From Chloroflexota bacterium (GTDB taxonomy: Bacteria > Chloroflexota > UBA6077 > FW602-bin22 > JACPRP01): a stretch of DNA of 40,093 bases. The stretch lies in NCBI GenBank assembly GCA_016189905.1, contig JACPRP010000064.1, forward strand, positions 1-40,093, read 5' to 3'. The notes beneath the pieces were generated by a model. It was not told the DNA's origin and searched no databases. It saw only the letters and a program-made list of their open reading frames with translations. The stretch's first letter is position 1. Each line of letters opens with the position of its first letter. The position numbers and the translations under genes were made by a program. This document shows positions 1 through 8,787 of this stretch, piece by piece.

Positions 1-28
1 CCCCGCCCAGCGGGGGACGAGCCCCCGC
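1..28. repeat. GC-rich overlapping hairpins at window edge
   Basis: Two overlapping inverted repeats are visible: CCCCGC (1-6) with GCGGGG (10-15), and GCGGGGG (10-16) with CCCCCGC (22-28). They lie beyond the terminator of the RND operon and no gene covers them. They resemble the short GC-rich palindromes scattered between genes in many environmental bacteria. The element may continue beyond the window. No function is assigned. Confidence 0.5.
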
Positions 29-175
29 GCTACATTGCATACGCTCGGTATATCGGTGGCCGCTCCGCTGGCCAAAATCCTTTGCAAACTGCTATAAGAG
101 TGGCACTAGAGCGGTTAGCGAAAGGCTTACAGCGTTTTGCGCAAAGGTTGGCGCATCCCGGCTCGCCAGCCGGCA

Positions 176-217
176 CGATGAATCGGGTCGCGATGAATCG
201 CGCCCCTACAAATCGTC
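176..217. repeat. Intergenic repeat with CGATGAATCG motif
   Basis: The ten bases CGATGAATCG occur twice, at 176-185 and 191-200, followed by CGCCCCTACAAATCG. The rest of 29-225 shows no credible gene: the open frames on both strands lack family-like composition and cross the terminator hairpin. The sequence looks like degenerate dispersed intergenic repeat. Confidence 0.4.
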
Positions 218-225
218 GGCTATCC

Positions 226-265
226 AAAAGACCGACGCGTCCTTCCGCCGAAGGACGCGTCGGTC
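226..265 (-). terminator. Rho-independent terminator of the RND operon
   Basis: A perfect 16-bp inverted repeat (230-245 with 250-265) encloses a four-base loop. Read on the minus strand it is followed directly by TTTT (229-226). It begins 33 bases after the stop codon of the RND pump gene, which is the expected position and orientation for an intrinsic terminator. Confidence 0.85.
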
Positions 266-298
266 TCGTGATTGTCCTTGCGAGGGTCAATTACCTCT

Positions 299-3200
299 TC
301 ACTCGTTAAGGGCCTGAGTGGCTGCTATTGCCTGTGAGTTTCCCTGCCCGTGGCGTTGGCGAGTGGTTTCGGCAGCTTCTTCGGCACGAGATTGGCGGTG
401 CGACGACGAAGGCGATGCTCGAAATACTCTCCGACCGAACCAGACCTGCACGTCGTCGAAGATCGTGTAGACGACTGGGATGAGCACCAGCGTCAGCAGC
501 GTCGAGCTTAACAGGCCGCCGATGACCACCACCGCCATCGACGATCGCGATTCCGCGCCGTGCCCGATCTGGAGCGCCGTCGGCACCATCGCCGCCACCA
601 TCGCCGCGGTCGTCATTAGAATGGGGCGGAGTCGCGTCGGGCCGGCTTGCAGGATCGCGTCAAATCGGCTTTTGCCCTGGCTGCGTAGGGTGTTCGTGTA
701 ATCGACCAGTAGAATACCATTCTTGCCAACAAGGCCCATTAGCATGATCATGCCGATCATCGACGTCATGTTGAGCGTCTGTCCCGTCACGAAGAGCGCC
801 CCGAATGCCCCGACAAAGGAAACCGGCAGCGCGAACATAATGACGAGGGGGTAAACAGGCGACTCGTACAGGGCGACCATCAGCATGTACATCAGGAGGA
901 TCGACAGCAACAGGGCCTGGATGGTGGACCCGAAGCTTTCGTCCATCGCCTCGGATTCGCCAAACATCGCCAGAGAGTAGCCGGGCGGCAGTTGAACGCT
1001 TTTCACTTCCTGGCGGAAGTCCTGAACGACGTCGCCGAGCGGGCGTCCGCGAACGTTGGCGCCGATCACCACCGTATATTGTCTGTTCATACGATAGATT
1101 TCGACCGGGCTTTCCACGAAGTTTAGCCTGGTCACCTGATCCAACCGCGACACCTGGCCTGTGGCGTTGGCAATCGGCAAGCCGGAGAGATCGGAGACGC
1201 TGCGCTTATCAGCGTCGCTCCCGACGACCCTGATGTCCACGCGGTTCTGACCCTCCGGCCGCAACTGGCTGGCGACGAGTCCTTCGACGTCGGCGCGAAG
1301 CGCGGTCCCCAGGGCAGCAGACGTCAGGCCCAGGTCTGCCAGACGCCGATGGTCGACCTCGAAGCGGGCTTCGGGCGAGCCGTCCGCGGCGCTATTGGTC
1401 ACTTCCGAAGTGCCCGGCACGCGCTTCACGACCTCGACGACCTCTGCCCCCAGTTTCGCCAACTGGGCTGGATCATCACCCTTGAGCAGGGCCATGAAAG
1501 GCTGGCCACTGGCTCCCACCATCGAGGGTAGCTCGGTGCGCAGCGTGAGTCCCGGTATATCGGCGCCAAGCTTTTGCAGCTCTTGAGATAGCTGGCCAAT
1601 CGACTTGCCCCGCTTGCCCTTTTCCAGGAGCTTCACGGTTATCCGCGCGTTGCGGCTCCCGGAGGTGGAGATGCCTCCGCCGGTGGATAACCCGACTGTC
1701 GAGAAGTACTCCGTCACTTCCGGCATCCTGGCCAGCCTGGCCTCTAGCTGCATGACGACATCGTTGGTAACGCCGAGTGGGGTGCCCGGCGGCAACTCGA
1801 CTACCAGATGTACCTCGCCTTGATCCACGGTAGGAAGGAACTCGCTCCCCACCATCCCGAGGGGGACCATCGCCACCGAGCCGAAGAAGATAGCGGCAGT
1901 GGCCGCCACAACTGTCTTGCGGTGCCCAAGGGCCCAGGAGAGCACGCGGCCATAAGCGACTGTGAGCCGGCCATAGCCGTTTTCCCACTTTCGGCCGAAG
2001 CGCGCCATCAAGGAGTCCTCGCCGTTTTCGTGCTCGGTCTTGAGCCAGCGAGAAGCAAGCATCGGCGTCAGGGTGAAAGAGACGAAGAGGGAGAAGAGCG
2101 TCGCGACCGCGACTGTCAGCCCGAACTGGCGGAAGAACTGCCCGGCCATGCCGCCCATAAAAGCGATTGGCACGTAGACCACCACGTCTACCAGCGTGAT
2201 GGCGATGGCGGCGAGCCCGATCTCGCTGCGCCCCTTGAGCGCGGCGGTCCAGGGCGTCTCTCCGAGCTTCAGATGGCGGAAGATGTTCTCCAGCACGTCA
2301 TTCGAGTCGTCGACGAGGATGCCGATGCTCAGGGCCAGCGCCATCATCGACATCATATTCAGTGTAAAGCCCATTATCCACATCATCAGAAAAGTCGAGA
2401 TCAAAGACGTGGGGATGGAGAAGAGCACGATGATCGTGGAGCGGAAAGAATGCAGGAAGAGCAGCAGCACGATTCCCGTCAGAATGACGGCGAGCATCAG
2501 GCTGCTCTGGATATCGTCCAGCGATTCCTTCACGAAGACGGATGTATCGTTGCTGACGGTCAGCGTCACGCCGGCCGGGAGCGCCTTCTCCACGTCTTTG
2601 AGCGTCTTACGGAGCTCGTTGGCCACCTGCACGGTGTTCGCGTTGGATGCCTTGGTGATCAAGAGGCCGACACTGTCGACGCCGTTGGTATGATTGAGAA
2701 CCTGCTGGGCCTTGAAGCCATCGACCACCTCGGCCACATCTCGGAGATACACGGGGCCGTTGGGGGTCGAATGGATAACAATGTCGCGCAGATCGTCGGG
2801 TTTCTGCAGGAGCCCGCTCAAGCGCACGTTGTACTGGAGGTTCTTCTCGTCGATCGTGCCACTGGGCACGCTGACGTTGCCTTGAGATAGCGCGGAGTAG
2901 ACGTGCTGTATCGAGAGACCTCTGGCCTGTAGCTTCGCTTGATCCACTTTCACCTGAATCTCGCGATCGCGCCCACCCACGATCTTCACCGAGGCAACAC
3001 CACTGACCGCTTCCAGGCGGCCCTTCACTTTCTGCTCCGCGAGGCGATACAGCTCGAAGTCTGCCGCCTTGCCCGACAGGGAAAGGGACATGATCGGCAG
3101 CGCGTTGAACTCGGCCTTGATGACGCTCGGGGCCAGCGCCTCCTGAGGCAACTGTGACCGCACCGCGCTCACCTTTCGCTCGACGTCGACCGTCACCGAA

Positions 3201-3505
3201 TCCGTGTTTGTCCCAAGCTTGAACTCTAGCGATATAACCGCCAGCCCATCCTGTGAGTGAGAGGTCAGGTTCTTCAGTCCATTAGCGCCGGCGACGGCGT
3301 CCTCGATCACCTTGGTGACGCGGTTCTCGACCTCTTCGGGCCCTGCTCCTGGATAAGGGACCACGATCGCGACGTAGGGAACATCGACCTGGGGGTATTG
3401 CTCGGCGCCAAGGTTAGTGTAGGCGACGCCCCCAACGAGCACGAAGAAGAGAAGCAACATCAGTATAAAGAACGGTCGCTTGATCGATATGTTTGTCAGC
3501 CACAT
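299..3505 (-). CDS. RND-family (HAE-1 type) efflux pump
   Basis: This 1068-residue inner-membrane protein is predicted to export hydrophobic or amphiphilic compounds by proton antiport. It shows the AcrB/MexB plan: an N-terminal membrane helix after NISIKRPFF, a large periplasmic loop (about 35-335), a membrane block with the TM4 acidic pair Asp399-Asp400, a second periplasmic loop, and a second block containing GLVGKNGILLVD, whose Lys corresponds to the TM10 relay lysine. TM4 reads VDDSNDVLENI where VDDxIVVxENI is usual, which puts extra polar residues beside the relay. The ATG follows AAGGAGG at good spacing. It lies 27 bp after the adaptor gene in the same direction and ends in a strong terminator. 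The substrate cannot be told from sequence. The family call is firm. Confidence 0.93.
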   Translation of the reverse strand: MWLTNISIKRPFFILMLLLFFVLVGGVAYTNLGAEQYPQVDVPYVAIVVPYPGAGPEEVENRVTKVIEDAVAGANGLKNLTSHSQDGLAVISLEFKLGTNTDSVTVDVERKVSAVRSQLPQEALAPSVIKAEFNALPIMSLSLSGKAADFELYRLAEQKVKGRLEAVSGVASVKIVGGRDREIQVKVDQAKLQARGLSIQHVYSALSQGNVSVPSGTIDEKNLQYNVRLSGLLQKPDDLRDIVIHSTPNGPVYLRDVAEVVDGFKAQQVLNHTNGVDSVGLLITKASNANTVQVANELRKTLKDVEKALPAGVTLTVSNDTSVFVKESLDDIQSSLMLAVILTGIVLLLFLHSFRSTIIVLFSIPTSLISTFLMMWIMGFTLNMMSMMALALSIGILVDDSNDVLENIFRHLKLGETPWTAALKGRSEIGLAAIAITLVDVVVYVPIAFMGGMAGQFFRQFGLTVAVATLFSLFVSFTLTPMLASRWLKTEHENGEDSLMARFGRKWENGYGRLTVAYGRVLSWALGHRKTVVAATAAIFFGSVAMVPLGMVGSEFLPTVDQGEVHLVVELPPGTPLGVTNDVVMQLEARLARMPEVTEYFSTVGLSTGGGISTSGSRNARITVKLLEKGKRGKSIGQLSQELQKLGADIPGLTLRTELPSMVGASGQPFMALLKGDDPAQLAKLGAEVVEVVKRVPGTSEVTNSAADGSPEARFEVDHRRLADLGLTSAALGTALRADVEGLVASQLRPEGQNRVDIRVVGSDADKRSVSDLSGLPIANATGQVSRLDQVTRLNFVESPVEIYRMNRQYTVVIGANVRGRPLGDVVQDFRQEVKSVQLPPGYSLAMFGESEAMDESFGSTIQALLLSILLMYMLMVALYESPVYPLVIMFALPVSFVGAFGALFVTGQTLNMTSMIGMIMLMGLVGKNGILLVDYTNTLRSQGKSRFDAILQAGPTRLRPILMTTAAMVAAMVPTALQIGHGAESRSSMAVVVIGGLLSSTLLTLVLIPVVYTIFDDVQVWFGRRVFRASPSSSHRQSRAEEAAETTRQRHGQGNSQAIAATQALNE

Positions 3506-3532
3506 AGCTTGCCTCCTTTCAGGTGCGCTAGC

Positions 3533-5104
3533 TTATTGCTTTTCCACTACGACGGCGTCCCCATCCCTGATGTTGCCGCTGCCCTCGATGGTGCCGCTGC
3601 CAACGACGATCTGCGCACCCGCTTCGAGGCCCGATTTCACTTCCACGTTCTTGCCGTCGCTGGCTCCCAATTCCACCCGTCGGCTGCGGGCCCGGCCATC
3701 GACGACAGTGAACACGGTGTTTTCAGTCCCGCGCTTGGTCACGGCCTGTTCGGGCACCACGATTGCCGCTGTCCTTTCGCCGATGTTGACGCGCACTCTG
3801 GCGAGCATTCCGGCCTTGAGCTTGCCGTCGTCATCGCTGGCAGAGACCTTGACCGCGAACGTGCGGGTTCGGGGATCTACCGTCGGCGCAACGCTCGTGA
3901 TCGTTCCGGTGAACGTGCTGGTCGGATACGCGGCAACGGAAAACGAAACCGGCTGCCCGATGCTGACCTGGCCGGCCAGCGCCTCTTCAAAGGCCAGGGC
4001 GATCTCTTGATCGTTCGAAATGATCGTCAAAATGGACGTCTGAGGAGATGCCAGCGCGCCCACCGAAAGATGCTTCTCCGCGACCACGCCATCCATCGGC
4101 GAGAGGATGTTCGTGTCCGCTAGCTGCGCCTTGACGAAGTCGACGTTTGCCTCGGCCTGAGCGATCGGCGCCCTGGCCATCGCGAAATCGTTCGCGGTGA
4201 AGGGGCGCTCGGCCAGCTTCAGTTGCTGCTCGGCCGCGATCACGGCACTCTCGGCTTGCTTCAGGTCATGAGTGGTGAATGGCTTTCTGGCAATTTCCAA
4301 TGCCGCGCGCGCCTGATCGACGGCCGCCTGCGCCTGCACGATCTGCTCCGTCGTCGCCCCTGCCTTCAACTCGGCCAATCGCGCCTCGGCGATCGCGACC
4401 TGCTCGTAGCTCGCGCCGGCCTGTGCTTTCTTCATTTCCTCAGTGAACGGCATTCCTCGCGTGCCAAGGTAGGCATCGGCCTGCGCCTGTACGGCATAGA
4501 GCTGGTTCCTGGCCGCGCGCACGGCAGCTTCCGCCTGCTGGATCTGCTCTTTGGTGGCTCCTGCTTCGAGCTGGGCCAGCCTTCCCTCGGCGACCCGCAG
4601 CACGGCCTCAGCCTGGCTGATGGTCTCAGCACGTCCACCCTCCAGCATCGCTTCATACTTCTCACGCACGGCATCCAGATTCCCCTGCGCCTGGGTGATC
4701 GTTTCAGCCCTCGTCCCGGCCTCCATCTGCGCCAGCTTGGCCCGCGCGATAGCCACGGCGGCCTCGGCCTGCCGCAACTGCGCCTCGAGACTCGACCGCT
4801 CGATATGGCCGATGACCTGTCCGCCCGTGACGGTGGCGCCGACTTCGACGCTGAGCTCTTCGATTCGTCCCATGCCTTTAGCGGACAGGGCTACCTGAGC
4901 TCGGGGTTTGACATCGCCCGTGTAGCTCAAGGTGGAAGCCATTCGCCCTTCCTTCGCCTGGACTACCTGCACGGAAATGGTCTTCTCTGGTGTGGCCGCC
5001 TCGGCGCTCGGCGTCGTCGATGGGTTGGCCTCCGCGCAACTGACTACTTGAAGCGACACCAGCGCAAGCGCGCCGAGCGCTCCGACGATACGCATTTTTC
5101 GCAC
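3533..5104 (-). CDS. RND efflux adaptor (membrane fusion) lipoprotein
   Basis: A periplasmic adaptor of the HlyD/AcrA class that should link the RND pump to its exit path. From the GTG at 5104 (GGAGG four bases upstream) the protein has a signal peptide MRKMRIVGALGALALVSLQ ending in lipobox VVSC, so it is probably lipid-anchored. A lipoyl-like half-domain follows (SYTGDVKPRAQVALSAKG), then a long Ala/Glu/Gln-rich stretch of repeated helical hairpins (units such as AQLEAGATKEQIQQAEAAV). After that come the second lipoyl half (SPMDGVVAEKHLSVGALAS) and beta-barrel domains. At 523 residues it is longer than the usual 380-400 because of the hairpin repeats. A longer start at 5146, with AGGAGG 11 bases upstream, is possible but buries the signal peptide. 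Confidence 0.88.
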   Translation of the reverse strand: MRKMRIVGALGALALVSLQVVSCAEANPSTTPSAEAATPEKTISVQVVQAKEGRMASTLSYTGDVKPRAQVALSAKGMGRIEELSVEVGATVTGGQVIGHIERSSLEAQLRQAEAAVAIARAKLAQMEAGTRAETITQAQGNLDAVREKYEAMLEGGRAETISQAEAVLRVAEGRLAQLEAGATKEQIQQAEAAVRAARNQLYAVQAQADAYLGTRGMPFTEEMKKAQAGASYEQVAIAEARLAELKAGATTEQIVQAQAAVDQARAALEIARKPFTTHDLKQAESAVIAAEQQLKLAERPFTANDFAMARAPIAQAEANVDFVKAQLADTNILSPMDGVVAEKHLSVGALASPQTSILTIISNDQEIALAFEEALAGQVSIGQPVSFSVAAYPTSTFTGTITSVAPTVDPRTRTFAVKVSASDDDGKLKAGMLARVRVNIGERTAAIVVPEQAVTKRGTENTVFTVVDGRARSRRVELGASDGKNVEVKSGLEAGAQIVVGSGTIEGSGNIRDGDAVVVEKQ

Positions 5105-5202
5105 GCCGCCTCCTATCGAGTTACCGACAAAGCTTGTATGTAACATCCCGAACCTGACCTCCTTTCAAGTCAACAGCTCTCTTGTGCCAGTGTAAAACAG
5201 AA

Positions 5203-5233
5203 TCCCCCCAGACGCGTCTGCCATCTGGGGGGA
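5203..5233 (-). terminator. Probable terminator after the response regulator
   Basis: A perfect 10-bp stem (5203-5212 with 5224-5233) has an 11-base loop. On the minus strand it is followed by the T-rich run TTCTGTTTT. It sits between the response regulator stop and the adaptor start, both on the minus strand, so it may end or attenuate the sensor transcript before the efflux genes. I saw no clear promoter in the 100 bases after it, so partial read-through is possible. Confidence 0.7.
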
Positions 5234-5268
5234 GTTGAGGCTAGGCAGTTGGTGAGTTCTCTCCCTGG

Positions 5269-5910
5269 TCAGTTGACCAGATGATTTTGAAGGGCGAGGG
5301 CGACCGCCTCGGTACGGCTGCTGACGCCCAACTTAGAAAGGATGCTGCTGACGTGGAACTTCACGGTGGAGCGACTCACCACCAATCGCTCGGCGATGTC
5401 GGGGTTGTTCAGCCCTTCGATCATCAGGGCCAGCACCTCACGCTCGCGGTCCGTCAGGTCGAAGCCAGGTGTAGCGGTCCGGGTGGCGGTCTGTATCAGG
5501 GCTGCCGCTGCCTCCGGGGAGAGGGTTGGTCGCCCGAGTCTGGCGGATTTAATCGCCCCGGCCAGCTCGTCGGCGGAGACGTTTTTGAGCAGATAGCCGA
5601 TGGCTCCTGCCTGTAGCGCCGCCTGGACGAGCCCTTCCTCTTTGAAGCTGGTGAGGGCGATGACCTGTGCGCTGGGAAAAGCCTGGCGGATGGCGCGTGT
5701 GGCGGCGGCGCCGTCCATTTCGGGCATCACCAGGTCCATCAGCACCACATCGGGCCGTCGCTCCGCGCACAGCCGCAGCGCTTCCGCGCCGCTGGCCGCC
5801 TCGCCAACCAGTTCCAGATCTTCGAAAGCCATCAGGAACGCGGACAGTCCACTCCGCACCACGGCGTGGTCGTCGACGATCAGCACTCGAATCGGGTTGG
5901 TCTCAGACAT
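5269..5910 (-). CDS. NarL/LuxR-family response regulator
   Basis: A 213-residue two-component DNA-binding regulator. The receiver domain (about 7-122) has the acidic pair Asp13-Asp14, phospho-acceptor Asp59 in VVLMDLVMPEMDG and the lysine of YLLKN. A LuxR-type helix-turn-helix follows (about 148-205: LTDREREVLALMIEGLNNPDIAERL, STVKFHVSSILSKLGV). Its ATG overlaps the last eight bases of the kinase gene, with GGAGGG a few bases upstream, so the pair is translationally coupled and the two are cognate partners. The next genes downstream are the adaptor and RND pump, which makes them plausible targets; that link is inference. Confidence 0.93.
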   Translation of the reverse strand: MSETNPIRVLIVDDHAVVRSGLSAFLMAFEDLELVGEAASGAEALRLCAERRPDVVLMDLVMPEMDGAAATRAIRQAFPSAQVIALTSFKEEGLVQAALQAGAIGYLLKNVSADELAGAIKSARLGRPTLSPEAAAALIQTATRTATPGFDLTDREREVLALMIEGLNNPDIAERLVVSRSTVKFHVSSILSKLGVSSRTEAVALALQNHLVN

Positions 5911-8506
5911 TTGCTTTCCCTCCTTGAGCTTCCGTCCATCTGACTAGCACCTGCGTGCCGTGGCCCGGTTGGCTTGTTATGCTCAGCGTGGCGCCGATGG
6001 CCTCGGCACGCTCGTTCATTATCCCGAGCCCCAGGTGCTCCGACGAAACACGGCTCCGGTCGAAGCCGCGGCCGTCGTCGCTCACGCGCAGCTCCACGCT
6101 ATCTGGCCGGCAGTTGAGGCTCATGAATACCTGGCTGGCGTTGGCGTGCTTGGCGATGTTGTTCAGCGTCTCCTGGGCGATGCGGTAGAACGCGATCTTC
6201 ACGTCCGGCGGCATCGGGGCCTGGCCCTCCACCGTTACCGAAACAGGCACGCGCGCCCGCCCGGAAGTTGCCTCGGCGAGCTGTCGCAGCAGTTCGCCTG
6301 GCGCGGCCTCGGTCAAGGTTGACGGCCGCAACTCCAGGAGCAGGGAGCGCATCTCCGCCAGCGCTCCTCGCGTCAACTGGCGCAGCTCCTCCAGACGGCG
6401 CCGCCCCTCAACGGGGGAGCGCTCCCAGAGGCGGGGCAGCACCTCCGCGATGAGGCTGGCCGAGAAGAGGGTCTGGGTAACGGCGTCGTGCAGATCGCGG
6501 GCGAGGCGGCTGCGCTCCGCCGCCACCGCTGCCTCTTCTGCTTGCTCGTAGAGGCGGGCGTTCTCTACCGCCACGCCGACCTGCTGGCCGATAGCCGCGA
6601 GAAGCGAAAGCTCCTGAGCGGAAAGCTGACGCTCGGTTCGGGTGGCTAGCACGATCAAGCCCACCGCCTTCCCCTTAGCCATTAAGGGAACGGCCACCAG
6701 CGTCTTGAGCCGTTCCCGCTCCAGGCAGGAGGAAAGCGCTTCAAAGGCAGGGTCACCCTCCCTGACGACAACTGTCTGCCCTTCGCGGAGACCTGGCAGA
6801 ACGATTCCTTTTTCCTGGGCTAAATATGTCGCTTGCTGGGCGAACTCCTCGGAGATGCCCCGGTGCCCTAGAAGCGTCAAGCTTCGCGTCTCCTCGTCCA
6901 GGCGGTATGCCCCGCCCACCTCGAGGTTAACGATCTCCAGTGTACGGTCCACCGCGGCCTGCAGCACCTCCGCGAGGTCCAGTGAGCGACTGACGACGGC
7001 AGAGATCGAATTCAGCGTGGCAAGCTCCTGTGTGCGGTCCGCCACCCTTCGCTCGAGGGTGTCGTACGATTCCCGCAGTTGCCTGGTCATCCCTGCAAAC
7101 GCGGTGGCCAGCACGGCCAACTCGCCTTCCATTTCGGAAGGATCGATTTCGATCTCGAAGTTGCCCGCGCCGATTTGCCCGGCGGCCCTGGTCAGCGAAC
7201 GTATTGGCCCCATCACCAGCCAGATCAACGCGCCACCGACGATCGAGATTATGAGCAGACTGGCCCCGAGTTGCACGAAGGTGGCGCTCTCCATGCGCTG
7301 GATCGAGTCGGCCACCGCCGATCCGTCCATAACGATAACGGCAACGGCGTCTGTTCGTGGGATAGGCGAGTAGGCGACGATCACGCCGCTGTCTTTCTCC
7401 GACGTGGTGCCCTCACGGCCAGAAAGGACATTCCTCAGCGTGTTCGGCGTGAGAGAAGCGAGAGCTATGGCGCTCGCCGCTATGTTCGGGGGCAAAACCA
7501 TGGGCTGTCCGTCTCGGCCGGCGATGAAGGACGTCCGATGCTCGTCGCTGCTACTCGCCAGCAAATCCTGGATCACTGCCTCGTCAGCCAGCAGGGGCAC
7601 TTCGGTGGCCAGTTGGCGCGCCTGCATCAGCGTGTCTCGCGACTCGAGCGCGATCAGGGCTTCGGCTACCGTGTGCCGGACAAAAATCACCATCACGGCA
7701 ATCGGCAGAAATGACATCAGTGTGAGCAAGATCACCAGGCGCCAGGCCAACGTTCCTTTGATGTGTCGCGCGAGCTCCACGGTCCCCGCCGCGAGTCCGC
7801 GCCGCGGTTCCGCGTTATGGCCATAGGAGTATACTGATGGAGGGAATTCGCGAGCCTCACCAGTCCCTGGCCGCCGTTCGACACGCTTGTCGGGGACTGC
7901 GATATAGCGAGGCCGCTTCCCGTTGCCGCCCCAGAGGGGTCGGTGGTACTTTCGCGGCACGGCGATCAGAACCAGCGTCGTGACCGTTGCCGTCAACAGA
8001 GCTTCCGGCGTCGCTCCGACAGCGATGGTAACATATGTCTCCCGCAGGAAGGCCCATAGCGCGGATATCTGGAGAGCGCTGGCCGGCAGCGTGATGGCCT
8101 GGCCGATCACAAAACCGGGCACCACGATGAGGTAGTAGTAGGCGAGCACCAGGGCGGCCCAGCCCGCAAAGCGGCGCGGGGTTTGGAGACGTTCGTAGAC
8201 CAGCAAACGGTAGGCAAAGCCCATCCACAGGCCCCCCAGGACGTGGGCGATCACGCTGGGAAGAACGACGACCGGCTCACGGATTCCGGCGAGGATGCCG
8301 ACGATCACCCCGCCGATAGGCCCGGTGAGCGCGGCGCCAATCGTGGCGAACAATTCGCGGGGGTCCGTCACCACGTCGGTTCCGGGGATAGGGATGGTTA
8401 AGCCAGCCGCCACCACCGCCAGCGCACCTAGCCCGAAGATGGTCGCGATAAACATCGTCGCGATAACAGCCGAAGGCTTATCCCTGGCTACCATTTGCTC
8501 TGACAC
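5903..8506 (-). CDS. Membrane sensor histidine kinase, GAF and HisKA_3 type
   Basis: A large sensor kinase of about 867 residues. Counted from the GTG at 8506, the order is: five hydrophobic helices (about 14-185) with GPIGGVIVGILAGI resembling the LytS-type 5TM module; a basic cytoplasmic linker; one helix (about 255-277), an external segment of about 130 residues and another helix (about 411-433); HAMP; GAF (about 505-650); a HisKA_3 dimerisation domain with His673 in RLARDLHD; and an HATPase domain with N-box QETLNNIAKHAN, DDGRGFD and GLGIMNERA. It is of the NarX/LiaS/DesK class that pairs with LuxR-type regulators, here the overlapping next gene. TTG 8524 and ATG 8494 are alternative starts. 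GTG is preferred because it lies 23 bases after the predicted transcript start and behind AGGGA. Confidence 0.92.
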   Translation of the reverse strand: MSEQMVARDKPSAVIATMFIATIFGLGALAVVAAGLTIPIPGTDVVTDPRELFATIGAALTGPIGGVIVGILAGIREPVVVLPSVIAHVLGGLWMGFAYRLLVYERLQTPRRFAGWAALVLAYYYLIVVPGFVIGQAITLPASALQISALWAFLRETYVTIAVGATPEALLTATVTTLVLIAVPRKYHRPLWGGNGKRPRYIAVPDKRVERRPGTGEAREFPPSVYSYGHNAEPRRGLAAGTVELARHIKGTLAWRLVILLTLMSFLPIAVMVIFVRHTVAEALIALESRDTLMQARQLATEVPLLADEAVIQDLLASSSDEHRTSFIAGRDGQPMVLPPNIAASAIALASLTPNTLRNVLSGREGTTSEKDSGVIVAYSPIPRTDAVAVIVMDGSAVADSIQRMESATFVQLGASLLIISIVGGALIWLVMGPIRSLTRAAGQIGAGNFEIEIDPSEMEGELAVLATAFAGMTRQLRESYDTLERRVADRTQELATLNSISAVVSRSLDLAEVLQAAVDRTLEIVNLEVGGAYRLDEETRSLTLLGHRGISEEFAQQATYLAQEKGIVLPGLREGQTVVVREGDPAFEALSSCLERERLKTLVAVPLMAKGKAVGLIVLATRTERQLSAQELSLLAAIGQQVGVAVENARLYEQAEEAAVAAERSRLARDLHDAVTQTLFSASLIAEVLPRLWERSPVEGRRRLEELRQLTRGALAEMRSLLLELRPSTLTEAAPGELLRQLAEATSGRARVPVSVTVEGQAPMPPDVKIAFYRIAQETLNNIAKHANASQVFMSLNCRPDSVELRVSDDGRGFDRSRVSSEHLGLGIMNERAEAIGATLSITSQPGHGTQVLVRWTEAQGGKANV

Positions 8507-8535
8507 AAGCCATCCCTGGAACAATTAGTCGCCAT

Positions 8536-8544
8536 ATTATAGCA
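8536..8544 (-). promoter_or_regulatory. Extended -10 promoter before the kinase gene
   Basis: On the minus strand the bases TGC-TATAAT form a consensus extended -10 element. It lies in the 48-base gap between the small unknown gene and the kinase. No good -35 is present at 17 bases, which is usual for extended -10 promoters. Transcription would begin near 8529, so the TTG at 8524 would be almost leaderless and a later start is favoured. Confidence 0.5.
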
Positions 8545-8553
8545 TAAAGCAAT

Positions 8554-8787
8554 CTAGCCTGGCTTCGGTGCGCTTGTCGAAGGTTTGCGTGCGGATCGCT
8601 CCGCCTCGTGGAAATCGCGTTCGCCGCGTTTACCGCGCAAGAGGCTGGTTAGCAGCGCCAGGGCTTGCTGTAGCGTCGGCTGAGTGCGCCGACTCGCCTT
8701 CGGGATCATCCGTTCCAATTCCGCCTCGCGGAGCAGCTTTTTGCGACCATAGTCGTCGTCCAGACTCCAAAGTAAGAAATCCATCAC
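8554..8787 (-). CDS. Small protein of unknown function next to receiver gene
   Basis: A short charged protein of 76-77 residues that I do not recognise. It starts MDFLLWSLDDDYGRKKLLREAE and continues with a helical, Leu/Arg-rich middle (TLQQALALLTSLLRGKRGE) and a Ser/Pro/Lys tail. There is no signal peptide or membrane helix. A GTG (8787) overlaps the stop of the receiver gene by a few bases and is followed directly by an ATG (8784); GGAGGT lies 6-9 bases upstream. This coupling supports it as a real gene that works with the receiver. A role as partner or output of the receiver is a guess from position only. Confidence 0.6.
   Translation of the reverse strand: MMDFLLWSLDDDYGRKKLLREAELERMIPKASRRTQPTLQQALALLTSLLRGKRGERDFHEAERSARKPSTSAPKPG

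Noticed and set aside
1808..2890. 360-codon open frame on the plus strand inside the RND gene
   Set aside because: It is antisense to a clear RND pump, has His/Asp/Arg-rich composition typical of an opposite-strand shadow, and matches no family.
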